NCBI RefSeq assembly: GCF_963666145.1
Contig: NZ_OY762614.1
Coordinates: forward strand, 3,276,501 to 3,340,500
DNA from: an uncultured Desulfobacter sp.
GTDB lineage: Bacteria; Desulfobacterota; Desulfobacteria; Desulfobacterales; Desulfobacteraceae
Direction: 5' to 3'
DNA length: 64,000 nucleotides
In this document: piece after piece, positions 9,102 to 18,436 of the stretch
Layout: every line of letters begins with the position of its first letter
Numbering within the stretch: the stretch's first letter is position 1
Notes under the pieces: model-generated
Told to the model about the DNA's origin: nothing
The model's input: the letters and a program-made list of their open reading frames with translations, nothing else
The model's database searches: none
Translations under genes and position numbers: made by a program

Positions 9102-9941
9102 TCAGCCTGCCATGGGTTCCTGTTTTTCCGGGTGGGGCTTGAGACGGGGCAGACTCAAGGGCCGAATCTGGCGTTTTTTACCCGAGTCCCACTCCTCCTG
9201 GAAATAATCGCCGATGCAGTATCTTAAACGGTAACCAATGGCCTTGGCATTGGTTTTGGCTGCAATATCCAGAATGCCTTCAATGATCAATGACAGTTCC
9301 ATGGCGTCGTGTTTGGTTTTTTCCGCCAATTTTTTGGCAATGGGTAGAAAGATGACGTTGGCATACAGCAGGCCGTAAAATGTCGTTAAAAGGGCGGTGC
9401 CCACCCCTTTTCCGATCAGTTCCGCAGTTCCCATGTTGTTCAATACATTGATCAGCCCGATGATAGTTCCCACAAAACCGAATACTGGCATCAATTTTAT
9501 AAAGGTATTGATCAGATCCGCCTGGGACCGCCGGGTCTGGAGAAAATTGTCGTATCTGCGCTCAAGGGTTTTAATAATGGTATATCGATCAAACCCGTCT
9601 GCAACCATTTCAATGCCCATTTTTAAGAATGGACTGTCAATATCTTTGGCTTTTTCGTCCAGGACAAGTTTTCCGTCCCGCCGCCGGACTGCAGCCAGCA
9701 CCTCAATCTGTGTTATGAGTGCATCCAGATCGGTCTTTTCCCCGGAAAATGCCTGGCGGATGTTAACGAAAAGATCTGAAAACAGACGCAGCGGGTAGGA
9801 CACCAGGGCGCAGACAGATGCCCCGGTGAGAATAATCAAATTACTTTTGAGATTTAGGACAATGGACGATAGTTCGGATACGGTGCCTGACAGCAGTATA
9901 AACACGACGATACCTGCGGCTGGAAGTATTTTCTGGGGCAT
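9102..9941 (-). CDS. motA: MotA/PomA-like flagellar motor stator protein
   Basis: A 279-residue protein with four predicted membrane spans and a large cytoplasmic loop between spans 2 and 3. The conserved MotA/TolQ/ExbB segment FGFVGTIIGLINVLNNM and the following GKGVGTALLTTFYGLLYANV (about residues 170-215) line the ion channel. The C-terminus is basic. A GGGAGA ribosome site precedes the ATG. It pairs with MotB to convert ion flow into torque. Whether protons or sodium drive it cannot be decided by eye. Confidence 0.9.
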   Translation of the reverse strand: MPQKILPAAGIVVFILLSGTVSELSSIVLNLKSNLIILTGASVCALVSYPLRLFSDLFVNIRQAFSGEKTDLDALITQIEVLAAVRRRDGKLVLDEKAKDIDSPFLKMGIEMVADGFDRYTIIKTLERRYDNFLQTRRSQADLINTFIKLMPVFGFVGTIIGLINVLNNMGTAELIGKGVGTALLTTFYGLLYANVIFLPIAKKLAEKTKHDAMELSLIIEGILDIAAKTNAKAIGYRLRYCIGDYFQEEWDSGKKRQIRPLSLPRLKPHPEKQEPMAG

Positions 9942-10159
9942 GGGCTTCTCCCTGTCAAATGATAAAAAAAACAGACGTTATGATGATTCAAAGCATAAAC
10001 CGTGCCTTTGGCGAATCGGTGTTATTTGCAGGGTACGCGCTATTTTTGTGTAAAAGGAGAGGGAATAATTTTCCGGTTTAAGCGGAAGTTGCTTTCAGGA
10101 CGGCCCGGAAAGAATAGACATGATTTTGATTGGTGGGAGCGGTTTCGAGCAAAATTACA

Positions 10160-10188
10160 GGCAGGCTGAACATCATGAACAGCCTGCC
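10160..10188 (-). terminator. Hairpin terminator of the tungstate-binding protein gene
   Basis: Perfect 9-bp stem (GGCAGGCTG with CAGCCTGCC) and an 11-nt loop located 25 bp past the stop of the minus-strand gene. On the minus strand it is followed by a short T-rich stretch (TGTAATTTTGC). Confidence 0.6.
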
Positions 10189-10212
10189 CATGTATTGGGT
10201 TAAATTATGGGA

Positions 10213-11187
10213 TCAGTTTTTTACCTCAACAAGCCCTGAAATGGCCTGGGGCAGTTTTTGGGCCATCTCTTGGTCGGGGACCCATGTTGGAATAAATGGG
10301 GGCTGGCCCATCTCTTTGAGGATTTTTAACCCGTTTTCCGGGGAGAGCAGAAAGGCCAGAAAGGCTTCAGCCGCCTCCGGATTGGGTGCATTTTTAATCA
10401 TGGTGATGCCGTAGGTGCAAGATTGCCCGGTCTTGGTGATCACGGTCCCCGGCTTTTTCCCGGCGACGTCGACCTGTGCAAGTTTATAGAATCCGTCGTA
10501 TTTGTAGTTGCCCAGGTTAATATGATCGTTCAGCGTAATATATTTCAGGCCGTGCTGGCTGGCCACGGACAGGTATTCCCATGCATAGTCCATGTGGCCG
10601 TCCTTAAGCAGCTTCACAAGTTCCTTGGCCTTGGGCACGACATTTTTTTCCGGGCGGTTGTCAATCAGCTGTTGGTTGAGTCCCGGTTTGTCGTAAAATT
10701 TTTCGGCCAGCTGCAGCACCATGAGGCTGCGGTACCCGCAAGGGTCGAGATTGGGATCTGAGTGGCCCCATACCACATCTTTTTTCAACAGAATTTCATA
10801 CCAGTTATCGCTGGTAATTTCCTGGGCATAACGGCTGCTGTCCGTATAGCAAAGGACCAGCTGGTTGCTGGCAAACCGGATATTCCAGTCGGCCAAACTC
10901 GGGATAAGATTGCTGTCAATGACTTTGAAATCGGCAGATGCCATGATATCAGCCTTTTGGCCTTTGTCGGAAATCAGCCGGGCCATTTTGGTGGAACCGC
11001 CGGCTTCACGCACGACGTCCACCCCAGGGTATTTTGCTTCAAAGGCTTTTTCAATTGCGTCGAAAGGAACGCTCAGGCTGCCGGCATGATATATGGTCAA
11101 CTTCCCCGAGGGTGCGGCCATACAGAGTCCGGGTAAAATTAAAAAAGACGCAAGGATAGGGATAAGATACCATAAATGGTTTTTCAT
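10213..11187 (-). CDS. Periplasmic tungstate/molybdate-binding protein (WtpA/ModA type)
   Basis: A 324-residue secreted protein. The N-terminal signal peptide (MKNHLWYLIPILASFLILPG, cleaved near AMA-AP at about residue 24) is followed by a type II periplasmic-binding fold. Characteristic family segments are LTIYHAGSLSVPF, VVREAGGSTKMARL, DIMASADFKVID and ASNQLVLCYTD. WtpA-type proteins deliver tungstate or molybdate oxyanions to an ABC importer, useful for tungsten- or molybdenum-dependent oxidoreductases. No permease or ATPase gene is next to it, so it must work with a transporter encoded elsewhere. The start codon is preceded by an AAGGAAAA ribosome site. Confidence 0.88.
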   Translation of the reverse strand: MKNHLWYLIPILASFLILPGLCMAAPSGKLTIYHAGSLSVPFDAIEKAFEAKYPGVDVVREAGGSTKMARLISDKGQKADIMASADFKVIDSNLIPSLADWNIRFASNQLVLCYTDSSRYAQEITSDNWYEILLKKDVVWGHSDPNLDPCGYRSLMVLQLAEKFYDKPGLNQQLIDNRPEKNVVPKAKELVKLLKDGHMDYAWEYLSVASQHGLKYITLNDHINLGNYKYDGFYKLAQVDVAGKKPGTVITKTGQSCTYGITMIKNAPNPEAAEAFLAFLLSPENGLKILKEMGQPPFIPTWVPDQEMAQKLPQAISGLVEVKN

Positions 11188-11434
11188 TGTTGTTTTCCTT
11201 TTTGTGGGTTGGATTATGGGACGAAATATTAACTGACAATGTCATATTCTAAAGATTATCCGGCTATATTGCAACAGCTATACCGGCGCAGGTTTTAGTC
11301 CGGTCAAAGCCGGATTTATTCCAATTATTTTTATCTATAAAAGATGACAACCGTGACGGTTTATGGCAAACTGTGCCGGTGCAAAAATAAGGATTTCCGG
11401 TGCATGCCGGAATTTAAATAGAAAGGATATGAGA

Positions 11435-11872
11435 GTGAGCAATCTTGACGCATTTCTGGACAAGCTCCAGGAGGAAATATTTGATGAGGCAAAACAGGCC
11501 CTGGGCGAAAAGGGCTTTGACCGGTGGCGAAACCCCAAACATAACGGTCGGATGGAAAATCCTGACGGATGGGCCCGGGTAACCGGAGAGTGTGGGGATA
11601 CCATGGAAATATATCTTAGGTTCAAGGAAAATCGGGTGGCCGACGCCTCTTATTTTACCGACGGATGCGCCTCTTCCATGGTCAGCGGGTCCTTTGGCGC
11701 GGAACTGACCCTGGGCAAAACCCCGGAGGAATTGACTGATATTACCGCAGACGATGTGCTTGCCGCCATCGGCCGGCTACCCGAAGATGATCTTCACTGC
11801 ACTACCCTGGCCGCCCGCACCATCCAGGCCGCCCTGGACAACTATATGGGCTCCATGGTGAAAAATAGTTAA
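11435..11872 (+). CDS. NifU/IscU-like iron-sulfur cluster scaffold protein
   Basis: About 145 residues from a GTG start with an AAAGGA ribosome site 7 nt upstream; an ATG six bases earlier is possible but sits too close to that site. It keeps the scaffold layout: NPKHNG near residue 30, the first Cys in ECGDTM, the second in TDGCASS, and the third in LHCTTLAA, matching the three cluster-ligating cysteines of IscU/NifU N-domains. No cysteine desulfurase or HesB partner is adjacent. It overlaps no neighbour and is followed 5 bp later by a small helical protein, probably in the same transcript. Confidence 0.82.
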   Translation: MSNLDAFLDKLQEEIFDEAKQALGEKGFDRWRNPKHNGRMENPDGWARVTGECGDTMEIYLRFKENRVADASYFTDGCASSMVSGSFGAELTLGKTPEELTDITADDVLAAIGRLPEDDLHCTTLAARTIQAALDNYMGSMVKNS

Positions 11873-11877
11873 TCCCT

Positions 11878-12180
11878 ATGGACATTCGCCTTGATCTGAG
11901 CCGCCACTGCATCCAGACGTCCGCTCGCTTGAAACTTGAATATCTGATCCGGCAGTGCCTGAAAGCGCCGGATCAGGTCACCGAAGAGATGATTGAGGCC
12001 TTGACAGATTTTTTGTCACAACGTGATTTCAGCGAATTGCGCAGGCGTATTGACCTGGCCCGTAAATCCTTGGGAGACGATCCTGACGCCTGTGTGACCC
12101 TTGCCCTGCCTGATGATCTGTTTAACCCTTTTTCAGATCTGGTACTTGGTCTTGATTTTTGCCTTTTATCCATGTCTTGA
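11878..12180 (+). CDS. Small hypothetical protein downstream of the NifU-like scaffold
   Basis: A 100-residue protein, mostly charged and helical (for example LTDFLSQRDFSELRRRIDLA), with a hydrophobic C-terminal patch LVLGLDFCLLSMS. I do not recognise the family. It begins 5 bp after the scaffold gene stop and ends before a bidirectional terminator, so it is likely the second gene of that two-gene unit and may assist cluster assembly, though only context says so. Confidence 0.6.
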   Translation: MDIRLDLSRHCIQTSARLKLEYLIRQCLKAPDQVTEEMIEALTDFLSQRDFSELRRRIDLARKSLGDDPDACVTLALPDDLFNPFSDLVLGLDFCLLSMS

Positions 12181-12230
12181 CCCCATCATGTGCCTCTGAG
12201 TTCTTATGCATTCTTGCTTAGCATGGCGAA

Positions 12231-12275
12231 TAAAAAAAGGCGCAGACCGTATTCGATCTGCGCCCGGCTTTTTTT
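12231..12275. terminator. Bidirectional intrinsic terminator
   Basis: Stem GGCGCAGA paired with TCTGCGCC (12239-12264), with an A7 run on the left and a T7 run on the right, so it can stop transcription of both the plus-strand scaffold pair and the minus-strand Cache protein gene. Confidence 0.85.
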
Positions 12276-12306
12276 GTCAGTGAAACCCGGCCTTTTTAAC
12301 TGTATT

Positions 12307-12693
12307 CTATTTCGTGTAGCCGCTTCCTACGATTAATCCGTCTGCGGTAGTCCGGACATAGGTTTTTTTATCTGCGCCGGCCCACTTGTATTCCACCCAT
12401 ACCCCGTCGGACGTGGATTTGACAAGTGCATCATATACCGGCTTGAATTCGTCAGTGTTCAGGCTTTGGCCCTGCTTGCTGGGATGAACTACCATTGTTC
12501 CGCTTTTTTCCATGATGAAGACGTAAGGGTCGTAATCGCCCGGATTGTAATCGGTCGGTGTTTTGCCACCGTCAATGCCGGCCGTGATGCTGTCCACGTT
12601 TCCCTTGATTGCGCCTTCGTCCGCCGCCATAGCGAAACTATACAGGCAGATTCCGATCACCATTGCCAAACAAATCGTCAAAGCTTTTTTCAT
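12307..12693 (-). CDS. Secreted stand-alone Cache-domain protein
   Basis: A 128-residue protein with a clear signal peptide (MKKALTICLAMVIGICLYSF, cleavage near AMA-AD, about residue 23). The rest resembles a single Cache_2-type sensor domain: PYVFIMEKSGTMVVHPSKQG followed by GVWVEYKW and a K-x-YV strand. The same pattern appears in the extracellular part of the chemoreceptor encoded at 16424-18436 (YPYVFNYKGDMIIHP then LEYDWKDPDG). It has no transmembrane or signalling domain, so it probably binds a small ligand in the periplasm. Partner unknown. Confidence 0.72.
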   Translation of the reverse strand: MKKALTICLAMVIGICLYSFAMAADEGAIKGNVDSITAGIDGGKTPTDYNPGDYDPYVFIMEKSGTMVVHPSKQGQSLNTDEFKPVYDALVKSTSDGVWVEYKWAGADKKTYVRTTADGLIVGSGYTK

Positions 12694-13361
12694 AACCGTT
12701 CCTTTTTCATTAAAATGTTAAGAAAATTGTTGTTTAAAGATACAACTTGTGACAAAAAAAGCGTTTGCGGGGCTACACCCCCGTCTCTCCTTTTCCTTTT
12801 TTTTCTGCGGCCGGGTTTCGGAAAAGGGTATTAAATCACCTTTTGCCGTTTAAGTTCCATGGGTTTGATGTGGAACCTAAAAAAGGTGGCTTAAGTAAGT
12901 CCATGGACTTAAATTTTGTTTATTGAATATCGCCTTAAATTTTAAGCAAAGTTGTTGTAGGATTGTCAGGAGATCTTTGCTTCACGAACTCAAGGATATA
13001 TAACACGCACCTTATTATTAGTAAACGATTTTTTATTTTTTGTCGTACTTATTTTTTTATATGATTTCGTTTGTTTGTTATGACGACGAATTATAAGTGG
13101 GTGCATTCATGGCAGGTCCAAATTTTATATGCCTGCCAAAATATCGTATCAAACTCTTTCTTGCAATTCAGACGGCGGTCAGGATATTCTTCACCGATCG
13201 TAAGTACAAATTGCATAATATTTTTATAAAAATAGTGAATAAATCGATTCTTGTACCCGCAGAAAAATACCGTCATTGTTATTTTGTTATCATGGGTATA
13301 TAAAATAAGGTAAGACGCGGATTTAAGCGTTCTTCTAACCCTTTATTCAGGGAGATCAAAA
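12694..13361. other. 668-bp intergenic region, AT-rich, with a 16-bp palindrome
   Basis: No convincing gene. The left part carries the upstream region of the Cache protein gene. A perfect palindrome TAAGTCCATGGACTTA lies at 12896-12911 and a looser hairpin with arms GTTCCA/TGGAAC lies near 12854-12876. Short open frames near 13091-13303 lack ribosome sites and family resemblance. The last 60 bp probably hold the promoter of the CBS-domain gene. Confidence 0.5.
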
Positions 13362-13814
13362 ATGAAAACAGCTAAAGATATCATGGAAAAAGAAGTCATC
13401 TCAATAACCCCGGAGACAGACATCTCCCAAGCCGTAGAACTTTTATTAAAAAATCATATCAATGGGGTACCCGTGGTGGACCAGGACGGCGTCCTCAAAG
13501 GTATTCTGTGTCAGAGTGATCTTATTTTTCAGCAGAAAACCATTTCTTTGCCTCCGATCCTTACCTTTCTGGACGGTATTATTCCCCTGTCGTCATCCAA
13601 GAAACTGGAAAATGAAATGAAAAAAATCGCAGCCGGCACCGTGGCCCAGGCCATGGCCCCGGATCCTGTCACCGTTACGCCGGATACGCCGGTCAGTGAC
13701 ATCGCAGCCATGATGGTTGAACGGCATTTTCACACCATTCCCGTGGTTGAGGACGGTAAGGTGATTGGTGTTGTGGGCAAAGAAGACGTGCTGAGGACAT
13801 TGATTAAATCATAG
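13362..13814 (+). CDS. Two-CBS-domain protein
   Basis: A 150-residue cytosolic protein made of two CBS motifs: residues about 1-60 (MKTAKDIMEKEVISITPETD, GVPVVDQDGVLKGIL) and about 88-150 (AQAMAPDPVTVTPDTP, TIPVVEDGKVIGVVGKEDVL). A linker of about 30 residues carries a short helix. CBS pairs bind adenine nucleotides and act as energy sensors. The gene ends 93 bp before ppsA on the same strand, so it may modulate gluconeogenic flux, but that is inference from position. Confidence 0.9.
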   Translation: MKTAKDIMEKEVISITPETDISQAVELLLKNHINGVPVVDQDGVLKGILCQSDLIFQQKTISLPPILTFLDGIIPLSSSKKLENEMKKIAAGTVAQAMAPDPVTVTPDTPVSDIAAMMVERHFHTIPVVEDGKVIGVVGKEDVLRTLIKS

Positions 13815-13907
13815 GTGTCGTAAGTCCTGGTGACTTGAATTATGGCGTAGTTTAACGTTGTTAATCTGAAACTGGATCATTGAGTGAAAGAAAAATAGGA
13901 GGTGAAA

Positions 13908-16331
13908 ATGGGCAAAAATACACACAAGGACCAGAAGCCGTTCGTGGCCTGGTTCAATGATTTGAGTATTGACGATGTGCCCCTGGTGGGTGGAAAGAAT
14001 GCCAGCCTGGGCGAGATGTACCGCAATTTGAGCCCCAAGGGGGTGAGTATTCCAAATGGATTCGCGGTCACCGCCCATGCCTATACCTATCTTTTGGAAA
14101 AATCCAGGGCCATGGACAAAATTCGGGAAATATTGTCCGACCTGGATACCCATGACATGGACAACCTCCAGGAGCGCGGGGCCAGGGTCAGAAATCTGAT
14201 CCGCAGCCTGGAATTTCCTGATGAGCTGTACAAGGAAATAGCCAAAGCCTATGTCAAGCTGGAAGGGGAATACGGCAAGAACGTGGACGTGGCCGTTCGT
14301 TCTTCGGCAACGGCCGAGGATCTGCCGGATGCAAGTTTTGCAGGCCAGCAGGATACCTACCTGAATATCCGCGGCGTGGAGGATCTGGTGGACGCCTGCC
14401 ATCGCTGTTTTGCCTCCCTGTTCACCAACCGGGCCATATCCTACCGCGAAGACAAGGGCTTTGACCATTTTTCCATTGCCTTGTCCATTGCCGTACAAAA
14501 GATGGTGAGAAGTGACCTGGCCTCAAGTGGGGTTATGTTTAGTATAGATACGGAATCGGGGTTTCGGGATGCCGTGTTCATCACCGGTGCCTACGGTCTG
14601 GGAGAAAATGTAGTCCAGGGCGCGGTGAATCCCGATGAATGGTATGTGTTTAAACCCTCGCTCAAGAAGGGGTTTAAGCCCATCATCATGAAAAAGACCG
14701 GCGGTAAGGCCATCAAGATGATCTACACCACGGATGCCAAACAGCCCACTAAAAATGTGGCCGTGCCCGACGAGGACCGCCGCCGTCTGGTGCTCAAGGA
14801 TGAGGAGGTGCTGGAATTGGGCAAGATGGCCTGCACCATTGAAGATCACTATTCCAAAAAGGCCGGATATCTCAAACCCATGGATATCGAATGGGCCAAG
14901 GACGGCGAAACCGGCAAACTGTTTATTGTCCAGGCCCGGCCCGAGACGGTACATACGTTGAAAGATAAGGCCGTTCTCAAGGAATTTCATCTCAAGGAAA
15001 AGGGCGAGGTGGTGTGCACCGGCCAGTCCGTGGGTGAACTGATCGGCCAGGGCGGGGTTAATGTGATCAAGTCCGCACAGATGATTTCCCGGTTTGAAAA
15101 AGGCCAGGTGCTGGTGACGGATATGACGGATCCGGACTGGGAACCGGTGATGAAGATCGCCGGGGCCATTGTCACCAACCGGGGCGGGCGCACCTGTCAC
15201 GCCGCCATTGTCAGCCGTGAGCTGGGCATCCCGTGTATTGTGGGGGCCGGTAACGCCACCACCCGGATGCAGACCGGACAGGACGTGACCGTGGACTGCT
15301 CCCAGGGCAGTGTGGGGTATGTGTACGAGGGGCTTTTACCCTATGAGATCAACGAGACGAACCTGGAGACCCTGCCCAAAACCAAAACCAAGATCATGTT
15401 GAACCTGGCCAGTCCCGAGCAGGCCTTTGAAAAGAGTTTTATTCCCAACCATGGGGTTGGCCTGGCCCGGGAGGAATTTATCATCAATTCCTATATTAAG
15501 ATCCATCCCCTGGCACTTTTGAGATATGAGGAGCTGGGTGACGAGATTTTGAAACGGGCCATCGCAGACATGACCATCGGCTACACCGACAAGAGCGACT
15601 ATTTTGTGGACAAGCTGGCCGAGGGCGTGGGCATGCTGGCGGCCGCCTTTTATCCCGATCCGGTCATTGTCCGGCTTTCGGACTTCAAGAGCAACGAGTA
15701 CGCCAATCTCATCGGCGGCACCCAGTTTGAGCCGGACGAAGAAAATCCCATGATCGGCTGGCGAGGGGCCTCGCGATACTACGCCAAGGAGTACAAAGAG
15801 GCCTTTGGTCTGGAATGCAAAGCCATGCTCAAGATCAGAAACGAGATGGGGCTTGATAATGTCCAGGTCATGATTCCTTTTTGCCGCACACTGGACGAGG
15901 CCCGTCAGGTGATTGATACCATGGCCGAATTCGGTCTGCACCAGGGAGAAGATGGGTTCAAGGTGATCTGCATGTGCGAGATTCCGTCCAACGTCATTTT
16001 GGCAGAAGAGTACCTGGAAATTTTCGACGGCTTTTCCATCGGCACCAATGACCTGACACAATTATTACTGGGTGTGGACCGGGATTCCTCCCTGGTCTCC
16101 CATGTGTATGACGAGCGCAATCCGGCGGTTAAGAAGATGGTCCGCCAGGTGATTGAAATCGCCGTAAAAAAAGGAAAGTACATCGGGATCTGCGGCCAGG
16201 CCCCCAGCGATTATCTGGAGTTTGCGGAATTTGTGGTGGAATGCGGCATTGAGACCATGTCCCTGAATCCGGACACGGTAATCAAGACCACCCTTGCCGT
16301 GGCAGAACTGGAAAAGAAACTGGGGATTTAA
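13908..16331 (+). CDS. ppsA: Phosphoenolpyruvate synthase
   Basis: About 807 residues, the usual PpsA length, starting at an ATG 5 nt after an AGGAGG site. It converts pyruvate + ATP + water to PEP + AMP + phosphate in the cytosol. N-terminal nucleotide-binding domain: LVGGKNASLGEMY and SSATAEDLPDASFAGQQDT. Phosphohistidine domain: GGRTCHAAIVSRELGIPCIVG, with the swivelling His. C-terminal PEP/pyruvate barrel: FSIGTNDLTQLLLGVDRDS and the CGQAPSD cysteine. With PFOR (nifJ, 19 kb) it would give acetyl-CoA to pyruvate to PEP, the entry to gluconeogenesis during growth on acetate or CO2. Confidence 0.95.
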   Translation: MGKNTHKDQKPFVAWFNDLSIDDVPLVGGKNASLGEMYRNLSPKGVSIPNGFAVTAHAYTYLLEKSRAMDKIREILSDLDTHDMDNLQERGARVRNLIRSLEFPDELYKEIAKAYVKLEGEYGKNVDVAVRSSATAEDLPDASFAGQQDTYLNIRGVEDLVDACHRCFASLFTNRAISYREDKGFDHFSIALSIAVQKMVRSDLASSGVMFSIDTESGFRDAVFITGAYGLGENVVQGAVNPDEWYVFKPSLKKGFKPIIMKKTGGKAIKMIYTTDAKQPTKNVAVPDEDRRRLVLKDEEVLELGKMACTIEDHYSKKAGYLKPMDIEWAKDGETGKLFIVQARPETVHTLKDKAVLKEFHLKEKGEVVCTGQSVGELIGQGGVNVIKSAQMISRFEKGQVLVTDMTDPDWEPVMKIAGAIVTNRGGRTCHAAIVSRELGIPCIVGAGNATTRMQTGQDVTVDCSQGSVGYVYEGLLPYEINETNLETLPKTKTKIMLNLASPEQAFEKSFIPNHGVGLAREEFIINSYIKIHPLALLRYEELGDEILKRAIADMTIGYTDKSDYFVDKLAEGVGMLAAAFYPDPVIVRLSDFKSNEYANLIGGTQFEPDEENPMIGWRGASRYYAKEYKEAFGLECKAMLKIRNEMGLDNVQVMIPFCRTLDEARQVIDTMAEFGLHQGEDGFKVICMCEIPSNVILAEEYLEIFDGFSIGTNDLTQLLLGVDRDSSLVSHVYDERNPAVKKMVRQVIEIAVKKGKYIGICGQAPSDYLEFAEFVVECGIETMSLNPDTVIKTTLAVAELEKKLGI

Positions 16332-16353
16332 AAATTCTTGTCCTTTAAAAAAA

Positions 16354-16392
16354 AGAATCCGACTCCCGGCAATTTTCCGGGTGTCGGATTCT
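16354..16392 (-). terminator. Terminator of the chemoreceptor gene
   Basis: A long stem (AGAATCCGAC-CCCGG with CCGGG-GTCGGATTCT) between ppsA and the convergent chemoreceptor gene. The A8 run on its left makes a U tract for the minus-strand transcript; on the plus strand the following sequence is only moderately T-rich. Confidence 0.8.
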
Positions 16393-16423
16393 ATATTTGA
16401 GGACTGAGACGTGGTGGACCGTA

Positions 16424-18436
16424 TCACAGACGAAATTTAGACAACATGGATTTTACCTCCTGGGCAAGTTGTCTAAATGAACCGGAATTTTCGCCAATGG
16501 CCGAACTGATCTGCTCCATCTCCGATGCCACATTATGAACGCCTGCAATTTGTTCGGACATTTGTTCTGAAAATTGAGCGTTTCTCGTCACGTTGTCATT
16601 GACCTCCTGCATCTTTGACGATGTCCGGTTCATATTTTCAGCAATTTCTCCGGTGGTTGAGGATTGTTCCTCCACGGCAACCGCAATGTCGGATACGATC
16701 TCATTGACATTTTGAATGATGCCTGAGATCTCTTTTATCTTTGCAACGGTTTCGGCCGTGGCGTCTTGAACTTTGCCGATTTGGTTCTGAATCTCTTCTG
16801 TGGCCTCAGATGTCTGGCCGGCCAGATCTTTAATTTCGTTTGCAACCACCGAAAATCCCTTGCCGGCCTCTCCGGCCCTTGCCGCTTCAATGGTTGCATT
16901 CAAGGCCAGCAGGTTGGTCTGTTTGGAGATGTCCTCTATGGTTTCCGTCACATTATTAATTTCATAGGCGGTCTTGCCAAGGGCATCCACAAGATCGGAC
17001 GCCTCATTGGCGTAGGTGACAGCTTTCTCTGATATGGATCTTGCGGTTTCAGACCGTTCGGCAATTTTATTTATCGTGCCGGACATCTGCTCTGTGGCCG
17101 ACGCCACTGAATTAATATTTTCCATGACACTGTCGCTGGCTTCGGAGACCGTGGCAAGATTGGTATTCATTTCATTGGCCGCCAGGGAGAGAGAATCGGA
17201 ACTGCCGGTCATCTGGGTGGAATTCTCGGACATTTTCTGGGAGATCCCGGACAGCTCTTCCGAGGATGATAACAGATCTTCAATGCTGTTTTGAAGCTGC
17301 TTGAAAATTTTTCCTATATTTTCGGTCATATGATTTAATGCATCTGCCAACTGCCCGGTTTCATCTTCCTGGGTGATTTTCAATTTTCCCGTGAAATCCC
17401 CCTCAGACATCCTTTTTGAAAATTCAACGCCTTCGATAATGGGTTTTGTGAGTCTGTTGCTGAAAAACAGGACCAAGAAGATAATAATGGCCATACTGAT
17501 ACAAAAAGTGACAATCAAAACGTTTCTGATGGTGCATAATAGACAATACTGTTTCTCTTTATAGACGCCCAAGGCCACAATCAGTTCTTTATCCGGGATA
17601 TTATCGTATGACAGTATTTTTTTGCGCACCTTTCCATCAGGGTCCTTCCAGTCATACTCCAATGTGCCTTTTTTTTCCCTAATCATGGTTTGAATAATAT
17701 GCTGGCCGTCTTCACTTTTGACCGCGTAAACATTTTTGCCTTCAAGATAGGGATGGATAATCATGTCCCCTTTATAGTTGAATACATACGGATACCCGTC
17801 ATCACCGATTTTCATGGCAAGGATGGCATCATGCATATCTTCGGATTTAAGAAGCTGGGAGAATTCCGACTTGTAGGATGACGCCCAGAGGATAAGATCC
17901 AAAGGCTCAAAATAAGTGATGTAGCCGGCTTTTTTCCTGGGCTGGTCTTCATTGGGGTTCTTCCAGTCGTATTCAAGATATCCTGACTTGGTTTCGTTTT
18001 CCAGCAGGGCCTGCACTTTGGGCCAGAATGAGGCTTTGCTGATATCGACACCCTCGGCTTTGGGGTGAATCGTCAGGATGCCCTTACTGGAAACACCGGC
18101 AACGTATCCGGTGGCGCCGATTTTTTTGCTTAAAACGATTTCTGAAATTTTTTGCTTGAGCGCCTCTTTGGAAATTTCGCCTTTTTCGAACTGTCCGTAC
18201 AGATAGGCGACCACATCTTTATCTTTTTCTGTGATGGCCCGAAGATAATTTTTGATGGCAATGTTCTCAAGGCCTCCCATGCTCTCCTTAACAGCGGAAA
18301 TGGTGTTGGTCAGCTCACCGTCAAGCATTATTTTTATTTTGCTTTGGATAAAAAGATAAAGGCCCACGGAAAGTATGGATACAATGAAAAAAACGGAGCA
18401 TCCAAAGACCAGGAACATTTTCGTTCTAATTCTCAT
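16424..18436 (-). CDS. Methyl-accepting chemotaxis protein with tandem Cache sensor
   Basis: About 670 residues from the ATG preceding RIRTKMFL, chosen because AGGGTG lies 6 nt upstream; an ATG 33 bases earlier lacks this. Order: TM1 (about residues 7-30); a periplasmic region with two Cache-like units ending in GYLEYDWKNPNE and GTLEYDWKDPDG; TM2 (NVLIVTFCISMAIIIFLVL, about residues 310-332); HAMP; a long coiled-coil signalling domain with the hairpin tip QTNLLALNATIEAARAGEAG. It senses a small extracellular ligand, likely an organic acid or amino acid, and controls CheA. The gene is monocistronic, convergent with ppsA. Confidence 0.93.
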   Translation of the reverse strand: MRIRTKMFLVFGCSVFFIVSILSVGLYLFIQSKIKIMLDGELTNTISAVKESMGGLENIAIKNYLRAITEKDKDVVAYLYGQFEKGEISKEALKQKISEIVLSKKIGATGYVAGVSSKGILTIHPKAEGVDISKASFWPKVQALLENETKSGYLEYDWKNPNEDQPRKKAGYITYFEPLDLILWASSYKSEFSQLLKSEDMHDAILAMKIGDDGYPYVFNYKGDMIIHPYLEGKNVYAVKSEDGQHIIQTMIREKKGTLEYDWKDPDGKVRKKILSYDNIPDKELIVALGVYKEKQYCLLCTIRNVLIVTFCISMAIIIFLVLFFSNRLTKPIIEGVEFSKRMSEGDFTGKLKITQEDETGQLADALNHMTENIGKIFKQLQNSIEDLLSSSEELSGISQKMSENSTQMTGSSDSLSLAANEMNTNLATVSEASDSVMENINSVASATEQMSGTINKIAERSETARSISEKAVTYANEASDLVDALGKTAYEINNVTETIEDISKQTNLLALNATIEAARAGEAGKGFSVVANEIKDLAGQTSEATEEIQNQIGKVQDATAETVAKIKEISGIIQNVNEIVSDIAVAVEEQSSTTGEIAENMNRTSSKMQEVNDNVTRNAQFSEQMSEQIAGVHNVASEMEQISSAIGENSGSFRQLAQEVKSMLSKFRL

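Noticed and set aside
13091..13303. Two overlapping short frames upstream of the CBS gene
   Set aside because: No ribosome sites, AT-driven composition and mutual antisense overlap.
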